Positions 22,264 to 32,020 of a stretch of 64,000 nt of DNA are shown here, in pieces (the first letter of the stretch is position 1; every line of letters starts with the position of its first letter). Under the pieces are notes generated by a model. That model made no database searches and was not told the DNA's origin. It was given only the letters and a program-made list of their open reading frames with translations. Source of the DNA: Brachypterus glaber (Eukaryota; Arthropoda; Insecta; Coleoptera; Kateretidae); NCBI GenBank assembly GCA_958510825.1, contig OY294048.1, forward strand, positions 23,462,674-23,526,673. The letters run 5' to 3'. The position numbers were made by a program, and so were the translations under genes.

Positions 22264-25200
22264 GAACTGTTTCTAGATAATTTTTCTATATCGTGGTGTC
22301 CCCAAGCTAGTGTTTTTTCAGTACCGGGGATAAGAAATCGCTTATCATCCTCATATGAAAGAGCCACTTTATTTTTCAGCTCCACATATACGGTATGTAA
22401 ATGTGACCGAAAAGTTTTTATTTCACGAAACATTTTTTCCCCTTTCGTCTTCATGACTAATTTGTAATCGTCTTTAGATAAGTCTTTTTTCGAAACCGTA
22501 TCCGGTATGCCCTTAGCTTTTTTTGTTAATTTTCCAGAAACATTTACACAATACGCTTTAGCCCCTGTACCATAAAATTCATGAATAATTTCACCAGCAT
22601 ATTCATCTTTCATTTTTCCCAAAATCGATTTGTTTACTGAAATTCCGTAAGGATTATCTGGACTGTAATTAGATGTATCGAATTTATCCAAATTTTCCTG
22701 TAGATCTGCATAAAAATTTTCCGTAAAAATTTGCAGTAGGAGCGAGTCAGTATCAGTGTAAGCAAAAGGGCCTTATCCTTATATTTGGATTTAATGTAGT
22801 TGTAGTAAAAGTCATAAATAAACGTTTTTGCTAAATCCAAAATACAAAAACCAACATAAACAGGTTTGTTGTAGACAACTTTAATACGATTCATTTGTAT
22901 TGCTACAAAGTTTTCCGAAAAAATTTTTATTTAAGTCTTTAAAATTTGGCTTGGCAATTAGAGCCTCGGCACCAAATTTTTTACCGATATTTTTCCAATG
23001 AGTAATTAGTTTAACATTAACCCTTTTGTCCACATTTTCCATAGTTTTTCCAAACACTGAATTGACCATTAATTTAAAAAAATCCTTTTCAAATTTGGAT
23101 TTAGCATTATTGCGCATTTTAGTGTTCAAGTCTATATATTGTTTTAGCCATGGTGACTGATTGAAACTCAAAATCCTGTGAATTTTGGTAAGCTTAAGTC
23201 CATGTGCTAGAGCTTGTTTGAGATTTCTATAATGTAAAATATATCGTGATTTGGTTTCTAGATTCGCAATTAACTTTGAAATTTTAGATTCAGAAACAAC
23301 TTTAGATTCTGGACAAAAGGGTAGTTCATTGTCAAGGTTATGTAAATGTTTAGGATATTCCAAGTCAACTTCTAAAATATAACCCAATTCGTTAATGTCG
23401 CTAATTTTATTTACATCAAAATTTTTAATTTTTCCTCCAGTCAACCATTGAAAATTATTAACTGGAAGAAATTGTGACATGGCTGCTCCGTATAAATTTG
23501 TAGCGTCCAGGTAGGTGATAAAAGATGTTGGTTTTGAAGGATCATAGGTGGGCATAAACTGATTATTTGCTACTGCTTTTCTGATACTACACTGGCTCAA
23601 ACCACCCCGTATACCCTTTTTAAAAAAATGAAGCATATCGATATCTGTCAAAAGTTCTAACTCTACTTCAGTTTTTTTAACATTGCACTCCAGGAAAGAC
23701 CTGGAGATGTATAAAAATTTGCTGGGTCCAACTGATATATGTTCAAACATACAGATCTAAAGTTCTCAAATATGTCGGCTAGCAGAAGAACATCGGATTT
23801 TAGATAAATATCGGAATATTCACCCAAAGTTTCACATTTAAATAAATTCCACACCTTCCAAGCCCGCTGATAATCCACATCTGTAATATTTTCATTTCTG
23901 AGTTCGTTAAAAAAGTTACGTTTTGAAGGAAGCTTGGTCTCATTTAATTTTGAATAGGAATTTATATATGAATAGGGGAAAACACCTTTTTGACGAACCA
24001 GTTCAAATTGATCATTATTAGGAAAGAATTTTTTTACTTCGTAACATTTATCGGATTTTAAACTTTGGCTCAGTTTATCCAAACTACCCGGAAGGAATTT
24101 AAAACTATCTAAAAACCTGATTTTTAAATTTTCAGTTATAGTTTTTCCATCAGCAGTATTACGTGTAAGGGGTATATTTTTTGTGAAGGAAATATATTTT
24201 TCTTTATTTTGAGGTAGAAACTCAATATTTGCCTCATTTTGCGCCAACTCTTTTATAAACATATGACTATCAAACCCACTTAAATTATGAAACAGTACTG
24301 GTATAAATTGTGGAATTTTAAAATTTAAATTACAAATTGAATGAGCCGCACCCCTAAAGTTACCAGTTAAATGACAGTGATCCCGTACTTTTACGCTATC
24401 TTCATTAAACTCTTTTTCGCAAATATGGCAATTTTTAGTATTTTTAAAATTTAGTTTTTCCACTTCAGTTAATAGTTTCATAGGAACAATATTTCGTAAA
24501 TATTTTTCAAAAATGTTTATACAATCTGTTTCTAACGATTGGATAAAATTTTCCGACACATTTTCTCCTCGAAAAGTTTTAAATTTTGAAAGATCGTCAT
24601 CAAAATCACATTTAATATAATAAGCGTAAGAGTATGGAATATTAATATGAGTTTGTATGGTATATGATTTTTCTGGAGTTGGCGTGCAGCTATCTATAGG
24701 TTTTAGGATAGTTTCAAAATCAGCGTATACTACGAAAGGAACCTTGAGTTTTTTATCATGGTCTTGAAATTTTAACAAAGTTGCTGGTACAGCGTTTCCT
24801 GATATATTAATTTTAAAATCGTTACTGTCGGGTAGATTTACGGATATATGATTACAGTCATACTCCTGATGGCGGTTTAATCTGTTTTTCGTTGAAAAAT
24901 AAATTAAACATCCATCACATATATGTTTTTTTCCATCGTGCTTTGATAATTGCGAAGAAACTAACCGCGATAAATGTTTTACCAAACAGTAATGATTATT
25001 TCCGTCAGCATCACTTATGAAAAGTAAATTTACGTGTATTTCTTTACGTGATTTTGTAAAATACAATGGACCAACAATTTCGTATGCATATGAACTATTT
25101 TTCCAAATTTTCTCTAAGCCATAAACATTTACAGATACATCATTTAATTTTTCAAATTTTGTTATATCATGCAGTTTTACAGGAAACTCGATTCCTGTAA

Positions 25201-25434
25201 AATTTAAACTGTTTTCATAGATTTGATATTTTTGAACTCGTTCTGCATTTTTTGTTACTGGATGTAACTGAGCCAAAATTGACCACATGAAACATTTAAA
25301 ATCTTCATTTTTTATGTTTAGTACAGCCTTTTTTTCAGTTATGCTTGGTGGAAGTAACATGTATGAAGAGGCTCGTAACGGATTATACCTATTTATATTT
25401 AATTCCAAGTACAATATTTTTTCCAGGGCCCAAC

Positions 25435-25494
25435 CTGAAACAAATGCTTTCGATTAAACATATGTATAAATGTAAGAAGAGTTGTTCAACTTAC
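25435..25494 (-). other. Intron 2 of PolB (60 nt)
   Basis: On the minus strand the exon ends AGTG before GTAAGTTG, and the intron ends TTTGTTTCAG. Joining keeps the frame into GWALEKILYLELN. Polinton 2 has the same intron at the equivalent place (about 55.2-55.3 kb, donor AGTG/GTAAGA), so the splice site is shared between copies. Confidence 0.85.
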
Positions 25495-25953
25495 CACTAT
25501 CTTTTTCCGAAAATTCTTTAGATTTCGTTTCAACAGTTTGACATAATTCTCTATAGACATCTTCAAGATTGGTCGCTACATTTACAATTTTAAATTTTGT
25601 ATTGAAGGATTTAATTTCATGTTTCTCTTTTGTTTGTAAAACGTAAGATCCAAATAGCTCCATATTTATTTTTAAGGACTCTTCATTTTTTAAATAGGTT
25701 TGAGTTAATCGAACTACCTTATCTTCAAACGAATTTAGAAATTTTTTAATATCAACACCAAGATTTTCTGTTGATTTTAATCGAAAACTTGCAAGTCTAT
25801 ATTCAAATGCAGTTTGAATAGTCTCAATTCCTTCTTCTAAATTTTTGCAACATTTATCTCGATGAGAAAGTGATTTTTTATGTCCAGCAAATGTATTTTT
25901 CTTTACGTGAATATTACAAACTGAACAGTAGGATGTGGCTGAAGTTGAGGGCG

Positions 25954-26007
25954 CTAAAAGAAGTATTATAAATTAAAAAATCTTATGATTTAAACTTATT
26001 TGCTTAC
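25954..26007 (-). other. Intron 1 of PolB (54 nt)
   Basis: The minus-strand donor is CATG/GTAAGC and the acceptor CTTCTTTTAG. Splicing joins the zinc-finger exon to TSATSYCSVCNIHVKK and keeps the frame. Without splicing the zinc-finger ORF stops within 20 codons. Confidence 0.8.
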
Positions 26008-26307
26008 CATGTAAACATAGTTGTTTTGCAGCAGAGGTCTTAATTGGAACACTTGCAGTTCGTTTCAATCCATGGAATTTATTTTGATGTCTTTGTAAGG
26101 AACTAGGAGATTTTGTAACTGAGCCACAAACTTCACAAAGTTGAAGACCTTCCGTACAATTTCCATGCCTCTTAAGATTATCTTTACGAGTGAAGGACTT
26201 TCCACAATGTTGACAATTGATCATTTGTTTGCACTAAAACAAGTATGTTTATTAGTTAATAGAAAGTTTGTCACTAAAGTTTTAATTTAATTGCAAATAA
26301 ATATATA

Positions 26308-26994
26308 TTATATTGTAATAAATTTATCAAATCCGCTTCTATAACGACCCGAATTTAATTTACAATCTTTATCAATAACTACAAAATCATATCTATCTAT
26401 CCAACAGAAACAACATAATTTCTGAAAATATTTAAAAGGCATATCTACATTAACATGGTCATCATAAATGTGTTTTAAATTCGTATTGTCTTGTTGAAAG
26501 ATAATTAATAAATTTGCATTATCCCTTATATGTTGTTTTGGAACGGCGGAATAAGTTTGCGCTAGATAAAATATATCGGTATTTTTGTGTCGGGAATAGA
26601 CAAAAAAATCTCGAATAGTACTTTGATTTCCACACACTACGTCGTCAAATATTACGATGGAGTTAGGTTTTACTGCTGTGGGAGTTATTAAATTGTTGCA
26701 GTTTTCAAACTCAAAATATCCTATTTCTTTTACTGGCTTTAATAAAAAACTTAAATATTTATATTTTGGTTGGCTTAAAGATTTTGAGTAAACGTATATA
26801 TTTTCAAATCTAAGTCCGTTCAGGTGTTCTAGTAAACTAATTAAAACGTTTGTTTTTCCACATCCTGATGCACCCACGACTAGTCCCCGTTTTGGTCCGC
26901 CACAAAATATTGGTCCATGTTTTTGGAATTGTTTATTGTCGAGTTGATCGTGATTTTTAATTGGAAGAGCAAAAGATTGTTGCTCAATTTGCAT
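26308..26994 (-). CDS. DNA-packaging ATPase (A32/FtsK-HerA type)
   Basis: 228 residues. The Walker A motif is GASGCGKT (about residue 41-48), the Walker B motif SIVIFDDVV (about 112-120), followed by the sensor-like FYLAQTYSAVPKQHIRDNAN. This order and length fit the packaging ATPases of Polintons and related dsDNA viruses, which pump the genome into a preformed capsid. It is intact. It is transcribed divergently from the virion-gene block, with about 170 bp between the two start codons, and sits just upstream of PolB on the same strand. Confidence 0.88.
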   Translation of the reverse strand: MQIEQQSFALPIKNHDQLDNKQFQKHGPIFCGGPKRGLVVGASGCGKTNVLISLLEHLNGLRFENIYVYSKSLSQPKYKYLSFLLKPVKEIGYFEFENCNNLITPTAVKPNSIVIFDDVVCGNQSTIRDFFVYSRHKNTDIFYLAQTYSAVPKQHIRDNANLLIIFQQDNTNLKHIYDDHVNVDMPFKYFQKLCCFCWIDRYDFVVIDKDCKLNSGRYRSGFDKFITI

Positions 26995-27161
26995 GTTCTC
27001 TTTCTCATTATTTGTCTTCGAATGAGTGAAATAAATAATGTTAATCTATTTAAAAAGTTGTATTGCGTAGAATATTCAGTTCTTATTTGGACAGTTATAT
27101 AAAATGATGGTTCATACAAAATCTAAGATTATTTCTAAACAAGACTTCAAGGAAAGAAGAG
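26995..27161. promoter_or_regulatory. Divergent promoter region between ATPase and virion genes
   Basis: This 167-bp AT-rich gap separates the two divergent start codons. TTATATAAAATG at about 27095-27106 gives a TATA-like box facing the plus-strand genes. No other motif is clear. That it drives both blocks is inferred from the layout. Confidence 0.4.
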
Positions 27162-27921
27162 ATGCAAAAAAAGTGGCTTCGACTTGAACGAGGTGACAAA
27201 GGAATAAATGAATTGGATGAAGCTTGTAAAGAACATGATATAGCCTATTCCAAATTTCAAGAGGTTAAAAAACGAAATCAAGCTGATAAAATATTAGAAA
27301 AGAAAGCATACAATAGGTTTAAATCAAGTGACGCACAAATTGGTGAAAAATTTTTGGCCTTAGGTATAGCTTCAACAATGAAAGCAAAAACCAAATTTGG
27401 TATGGGTATGAGAAAGAAAAATATTCGAAAAAGACGAAGAAAAGGAAAAGGTGTGAAAGATCTGAATTTTTTTGCGGCGGTTAGAAAAGCTCGTCACAGT
27501 TTAGCTGGTTTACCACGAACCTCTAATTTAGCAAACTTATCCAGAGTGGCACTTAAGACCATAAAGAAAGGAGGTCGAAAGATAAGTGCACCAAAAGAAA
27601 GAATAATACCTATTCCGAAAACTGGAGGAATTTTGCCACTTATTCCAATATTTGCAGGTCTGTGTTCACAACACTTTAACGCATAAAATTGTTATTTTTT
27701 ATTTTCTTTTAGGACTCAGTGCTTTAGGTTCACTTGTCGGGGGAGCTGCTGGTGTTATAAAGGCAGTGAACGAAACCAAGATGGCTAGACAAAAACTGGC
27801 TGAAGAAAATCGACATAATTTGGCAATGGAAAATAAATATATTGGAAAGGGATTGTACCTACAACCTTACAAAAAGGGCTTTGGTTTAGTCTGGACTAAT
27901 CGATTTAAAAAAAACTTCTAG
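27162..27921 (+). CDS. PLA2-like minor virion protein, two exons
   Basis: Exon 1 is 27162-27657 and exon 2 is 27713-27921. The N-terminal part has the parvovirus/Polinton phospholipase A2-like core NELDEACKEHDIAY with the catalytic His-Asp pair. A very basic stretch follows (KKNIRKRRRKGKG), then, across the intron, a Gly/Ala-rich hydrophobic segment (LSALGSLVGGAAGV) and GKGLYLQPYKKG. Such proteins help breach endosomal membranes in parvoviruses; the same role here is inferred. The calcium loop (YxGxG) expected just before the core is missing. The upstream A7 run (27166-27172) and a different-frame ATG at 27104 suggest a lost N-terminus. Confidence 0.78.
27658..27712 (+). other. Intron in the PLA2-like virion gene (55 nt)
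   Basis: Donor GCAG/GTCTGTG, acceptor TTTTCTTTTAG after a pyrimidine tract. Unspliced, the frame stops after a few codons. Spliced, PIFAG continues into LSALGSLVGG, a block that is contiguous in relatives as I remember them. Confidence 0.8.
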
Positions 27922-28304
27922 AAAAACTACCGCATCGTCCCCTTACAAATTTCGATTTATTAAAATTTGTAAAAGAACTGAAAATTCCGAATTTTCGCGG
28001 CGTATTTATGCGTGATAATCTACCGAAAAAAATTAAAAAGAATGAGTGTGGTATCGTAAATTTAGATGTTTTTTCTGGGCCTGGTAGCCATTGGGTAACG
28101 TACGTACGAACAAAGATAGAGGAAATACACTATTTTGATTCCTACGGAAACTTAAGACCTCCCGAAGAATTAATTAAATATTTTTTTAGTGACGGTAGCG
28201 TAAAGAAGGTGAAATATAATTATGAACGAAAACAAAAATTCAATTTTTATAATTGTGGTCATTTATGTTTATCATTTCTTTATAAGAACAGTCAAAATAA
28301 TTAA
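27909..28304 (+). CDS. Adenain-like cysteine protease
   Basis: The first ATG in frame is 28008 (98 residues), but the frame is open and family-like from about 27915 (PLTNFDLL, IPNFRGVF), with no ATG of its own before 28008. The catalytic residues are His in GSHWVTYV, Asp in YFDSYGN and Cys in NCGHLCLSFL, the Ulp1/adenovirus protease order. It would mature virion proteins. The upstream part sits in the -1 frame relative to the PLA2-like ORF, right at an A_AAA_AAC heptamer (27909-27915). It may therefore be made as a frameshift fusion, or the join may be an A-run indel. Confidence 0.82.
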   Translation, partial: KKLLEKLPHRPLTNFDLLKFVKELKIPNFRGVFMRDNLPKKIKKNECGIVNLDVFSGPGSHWVTYVRTKIEEIHYFDSYGNLRPPEELIKYFFSDGSVKKVKYNYERKQKFNFYNCGHLCLSFLYKNSQNN

Positions 28305-28336
28305 AATTTTAGTTGCTTAATATCACCTGAATTGTA

Positions 28337-28990
28337 ATGTCTTTTACACTAGCTCTTTCGGATAAAAAATCAATATTAAGTGCTGTTTTTAACCCTCCGA
28401 TTTATTTAGATAAAAATAGTGATTATGTTATAGGATTATCAAATTTTGAGACTTTTTACTCCATTCCTAATATTGACGAAAAAAATAATAAATTTTATTA
28501 TAGGGATGAGAACACATTTGTAACAATACCAACTGGGTCTTACGAGATATCCGATTTATATAAATTATTACATCAGGAATTAAGCACAGGTAAAATATTG
28601 CTCGTTTTATATGGAAATAACAACACATTACATACATACATCAGATGTACAGAAAAGATAATTTTCAAAGACGATTCGATCGGAAAAATTTTAGGTTTTG
28701 AGAATAAAACTTTAGAAGCAGGAAAAATCAATGCAATTTGTATAGATTGTAACATAGCTGAAGGGTCCTATTTAAATGGGAAACCTGTTCATATTATTCA
28801 TCAGTTCTTCCCCATAGTTCCTGTTGGTTATAAAATAGTGGAAAGACCTGAAACAATTTTATATTTTCCGATAAATGTCAAAACTATAACAAATATATCC
28901 CTTAAAATACTTGATCAAGATGGTGATCTTATTAATTTTAATGATGAAGTGATAACAATAAGACTACACGTGAAAAAATTAAAAAATTAA
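28337..28990 (+). CDS. Putative penton / minor capsid protein
   Basis: 217 residues, intact. It carries blocks I associate with the single jelly-roll minor capsid protein of insect Polintons: YVIGLSNFETFYSIPNID near the N-terminus, GSYEISDLY, GSYLNGKPVHIIHQFFP, and a C-terminal ISLKILDQDGDLINF. It lies immediately before the small basic protein and the major capsid-like gene, the usual place. No membrane segment. The assignment rests on remembered family resemblance and position. Confidence 0.7.
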   Translation: MSFTLALSDKKSILSAVFNPPIYLDKNSDYVIGLSNFETFYSIPNIDEKNNKFYYRDENTFVTIPTGSYEISDLYKLLHQELSTGKILLVLYGNNNTLHTYIRCTEKIIFKDDSIGKILGFENKTLEAGKINAICIDCNIAEGSYLNGKPVHIIHQFFPIVPVGYKIVERPETILYFPINVKTITNISLKILDQDGDLINFNDEVITIRLHVKKLKN

Positions 28991-28991
28991 A

Positions 28992-29165
28992 ATGGTTACT
29001 AAATATAATCCTTCTTTGACTAATGGTTTTAATAATTTTAAATTAGATCAAAAATATAAAAAAAAGAAAGTTTCTAAAAAACGCAGTCAGAAGACAAACG
29101 TTAAACAGATAACACCGAACAATCGTCGATTTTTAAAATCTTTAGGCTTTACCTTACTAATTTAA
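28992..29165 (+). CDS. Small basic protein (57 aa)
   Basis: MVTKYNPSLTNGFNNF... is Lys/Arg-rich in the middle (KKKKVSKKRSQKTNVK) and ends NNRRFLKSLGF. It starts one base after the penton stop and ends three bases before the capsid ATG, so it is tightly packed between two virion genes. By composition it could be a DNA-condensing core or capsid-cement peptide. A short basic ORF at this place is a recurring feature of insect Polintons as I remember them. Confidence 0.65.
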   Translation: MVTKYNPSLTNGFNNFKLDQKYKKKKVSKKRSQKTNVKQITPNNRRFLKSLGFTLLI

Positions 29166-29168
29166 AAA

Positions 29169-30332
29169 ATGAGTATTTTAAATGTAACGGAAAATCTGTA
29201 TGTTGATAATTCGATAACTAGTTTACAATATCATACATATGAACCATATTTGTCTAATAAGTTAGGCAATAATGATGAAATAATAATAGCTATACCGGGT
29301 GTAGATAAATTTACGTTACCTTGTGAAAGTTTTTTAAATATTGAAGGAAAACTAACAAAATCTGATGGTAGTGTATCTAAAAATTTAACGTTTATAAATA
29401 ACGGGGTAGCTTTTCTTTTTAAAGAAATCCGATACTTAATAAATGGACAACAAATTGATTCAGTTAGAGACGTTGGACTGACCTCGACTTTAAAAGGTTA
29501 TCTATCATTTTGTGTTGGTGACACAGTCAAACTGGAAAATGCAGGATGGTTTCCCAAATCCAAATATACAGAACCTGTTCTAGTAGATAAAAATGGAAAC
29601 TTTAATGTAATTATTGAATTGTCCACATTAATGGGCTTTTTTGAAGATTTTCGAAAAATATTGATTAATGCTAAACAGGAATTAATAATAGTTCGCAGCA
29701 ATAATGATTTAAATTCTATATTATATACCGGTACAACGGGCATAGAAGAACCTAAAATTGAACTTTTGAAACTTTCTTGGAAAGTACCCCACGTATCTGT
29801 TGGTTTTCGAAGTTGGGAACTTGTTGAATATCCTGAATTACTGGATACAAATAGACACAATTGGTCAGTTAAGACTAGCACCAGACTGGAAACACCGAGA
29901 CATATTATTATAGCTTTTCAAACAAAAAGAAGGGATGTCGTGACAAAAGACATGAGTAAATTTGATGACTGCAAGTTGCGAGATATAAGAGTGTTTTTAA
30001 ATTCAGAGAGATATCCTTGTAATGATATGTTTATAGATTTTGAAAATAATAAGTTTGCTCAACTTTATGAAATGTTTGCGAAATTTAGAAGTTCTTATTA
30101 TGACCTTGCAAATATTCCTCTATTTACACCAACCGAATTTAAAAGTATAGCACCTATTACATATATTGATTGTTTACGACAAAAAGAATCAATTCAAAGT
30201 GGACCGATTACACTTCGGGTTGAATTTGAGACTTCTGTAAATGTTCCCAAGGAAACTTCAGCCTATTGTCTAATTTTACATGAAAAAATGATCAGTTACA
30301 ATCCTTTGACAAAAATTGTCAAACATTTGTAA
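29169..30332 (+). CDS. Major capsid-like protein (double jelly-roll type)
   Basis: 387 residues, intact. Recognisable blocks are NNDEIIIAIPGVDKFTLPCE, FLNIEGKL, FKEIRYLINGQQID, FRSWELVEYPELL, SVKTSTRLETPRHIIIAF and a C-terminal VEFETSVNVPKETSAYCL. The beta-rich pattern and place fit the hexon-like major capsid protein of insect Polintons. The segment between KVPHVSV and GFRSWEL seems about 25 residues shorter than in relatives I remember, which would be an in-frame deletion between the two jelly rolls. That comparison is from memory. Confidence 0.7.
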   Translation: MSILNVTENLYVDNSITSLQYHTYEPYLSNKLGNNDEIIIAIPGVDKFTLPCESFLNIEGKLTKSDGSVSKNLTFINNGVAFLFKEIRYLINGQQIDSVRDVGLTSTLKGYLSFCVGDTVKLENAGWFPKSKYTEPVLVDKNGNFNVIIELSTLMGFFEDFRKILINAKQELIIVRSNNDLNSILYTGTTGIEEPKIELLKLSWKVPHVSVGFRSWELVEYPELLDTNRHNWSVKTSTRLETPRHIIIAFQTKRRDVVTKDMSKFDDCKLRDIRVFLNSERYPCNDMFIDFENNKFAQLYEMFAKFRSSYYDLANIPLFTPTEFKSIAPITYIDCLRQKESIQSGPITLRVEFETSVNVPKETSAYCLILHEKMISYNPLTKIVKHL

Positions 30333-30341
30333 ACGCAAAAA

Positions 30342-30791
30342 ATGAGCTTAATTATAGATTTTCAGGCATTTAAATTAGAAGGTAATCGATTTTTAATTAA
30401 GGAACTTGCAGCTTATGATGGATTTAGAGTATGTCACTACGTTTTTAAAGCACCATTTCAAGTTACTGAGTTACCAAAATATTTACAACAACAGGCTCAG
30501 TGGAACATCAAAAATCACCATTGTATTGCTTGGGAGACAGGATATACATTAGTTTATAATTCTCAAAATATTATCAGGGACCTTTGTAAAAGTTATGATA
30601 AAATTTTCGTCAAAGGAACTGAGAAAGCTGTATATCTGAAGAAACTAACGAGAAAACCTGTATTTGAACTTAATGAAATACCACCTATTCAAAAATCAAA
30701 ACCACTTTGTTTTTATCACAATAATGATTTCTGTGTATGTTCTTTATCCAATGTTTATTTTCTGTATAATAACTTTTTTATGAATAATTAA
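30342..30791 (+). CDS. Conserved Polinton hypothetical protein (149 aa)
   Basis: It begins LIIDFQAFKLEGNRFLIKEL, continues with YVFKAPF and NHHCIAWETGYTLVY, then IFVKGTEKAVYLKKL. The acidic start inside a beta-strand plus the K-G-x-E-K block is reminiscent of an RNase H-like fold, but only weakly. Cys and His cluster near the C-terminus (CFYHNNDFCVC). It starts 9 nt after the capsid stop, in the same transcription block. Function unknown. Confidence 0.6.
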   Translation: MSLIIDFQAFKLEGNRFLIKELAAYDGFRVCHYVFKAPFQVTELPKYLQQQAQWNIKNHHCIAWETGYTLVYNSQNIIRDLCKSYDKIFVKGTEKAVYLKKLTRKPVFELNEIPPIQKSKPLCFYHNNDFCVCSLSNVYFLYNNFFMNN

Positions 30792-30888
30792 ATATTTTTA
30801 ATTTAATTAGTCGTTTTATTTTAACCTGTATATAAAGTAAGTCTAAAAATAATATTTTTAGTTAAGTGTGGTCCTTTAGCACAAAAAC

Positions 30889-31981
30889 ATGAACGAACGC
30901 TTAGCTAAAGAATTAATCAACACTAGAAAATCTATTAAACAAAAATATCGTACTTTAAAATCAGATTTAGCACAATCGGAAAGAGACTTAAAATTTCGAA
31001 GTAAGCCAATAACAGAACCATTGAAAAAATTTCTAAAAAATATAAATCCGGACACAAATATTAAAAGAGAAAAATTGGAAGAATTACCAGGCGTTGTTAA
31101 AGCAGATCAAACTAAAGATTATTCATTTTTACATTCAACATTACAAAATAAATCTCACGCAAATCAAGAAGATGCAACTCCCAGATATAAAAAATATCAA
31201 CCTATTTTGCCTATGATGACGCCATCATTTTTACAGGATCAATTTATAGAGGATAAAACAACACAGAAGTATAACAGTGATGTTGATTTAGCTAAAGAAA
31301 CTAGTATTCTTGAACAAGTTCAAAATTTGTCGACGGCCGCGACTTACCAGGAATACCTTACTCAATTTGATCCTTTACCTCGAAGGTATATTGATGAATG
31401 TATTCAGGATACTGAAAATAAATTTGATTTTAAGTATGGAATTAAATATACACCAGATTCAGATGAATATAAAATAGCAAATAGTTTGGTAAATTTTAAA
31501 GGAAAGGATGTAGTTGTAAAAAATATTCAATATCCTGGTTCGGTGGGGCTTTACGAATTACTTTTCAAAAAATATCCTATTGGATATCATAAAGGTGATT
31601 TGGAAAATTATATGGATATTTTAAATCGAACTAATGCATATCGTAAAAACTATAATGAAGATGAGGGAATTCAAGCATCAAATACAGATAAATATACTAA
31701 CATCATAAGACCATTTTTAGTTCAAAAGGGAATTTTAACTCAAAAAAAAAATTGCACACAACAGTCCAAAAAATCTGAGAAGTTCAAAAAATAAAAATTT
31801 AACCGGAAAAGGTCTGATGCTCAACCTGTCAAAAAAACCAATTGATTATATATATTTTGACGACCCCAATGAAATCATTGAACGCCTAAAACTTTTAATT
31901 GCCTCACAAATGGCTGGACATAAGGGACATAATAATGAAATTATATCTATAATTGAAGAACTACGAGAAAAAAAATTATAA
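30889..31981 (+). pseudogene. Polinton virion-block protein (DUF8207-like), one frameshift
   Basis: The N-terminal helical part is MNERLAKELINTRKSIKQ; the middle block is KFDFKYGIKYTPDSDEYKI with GSVGLYELLFKKYPIGY; then NRTNAYRKNYNEDEGIQ and TDKYTNIIRPF. This is the pattern of a protein common to insect Polintons (DUF8207 as I recall). The frame breaks in the A10 run at 31742-31751. The expected C-terminus (DYIYFDDPNEIIERLKLL, ending EIISIIEELREK) continues in the other frame to 31981. The role is unknown. The long helices suggest a structural or scaffold job. Confidence 0.72.
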
Positions 31982-32020
31982 AATAAAAAATAAAATAAAT
32001 TAAGGTTAGTTTTAGTCAAG

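Larger units (their letters stand above)
22260..26224 (-). pseudogene. Protein-primed DNA polymerase B of Polinton 1, three exons, frameshifted
   Basis: Exon 1 (26224-26008) encodes two zinc fingers (CQHCGKSF...H, CEVCG...RHQNKFH). Exon 2 is 25953-25495. Exon 3 starts at 25434. Exonuclease motifs are YADFETI, HNLSGFDSHMF and YLKSDVLLLAD. An endonuclease VII-like CHICEKEF...RDHCHLTGNFRGAAHSIC block lies between them. Polymerase motifs are [10 protein letters not shown] (A), KLMVNSVFGKT (B) and YTDTDS (C). It would replicate the element from a terminal protein primer. The frame breaks at three places: the A7 run at 23672-23678, the T6 run at 22918-22923, and near 22763-22770 just before motif C. 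All catalytic motifs survive, but in different frames. Confidence 0.9.

Noticed and set aside
22252..22467. Plus-strand ORF opposite the PolB C-terminus
   Set aside because: Antisense shadow of PolB; it shares no conservation with the Polinton 2 region.
23660..23690. Programmed -1 frameshift in PolB at A_AAA_AAA
   Set aside because: The heptamer fits, but two further breaks of other phase follow in the same gene, so an indel is the simpler reading. The PLA2/protease site was kept as a finding because its phase and heptamer both fit.
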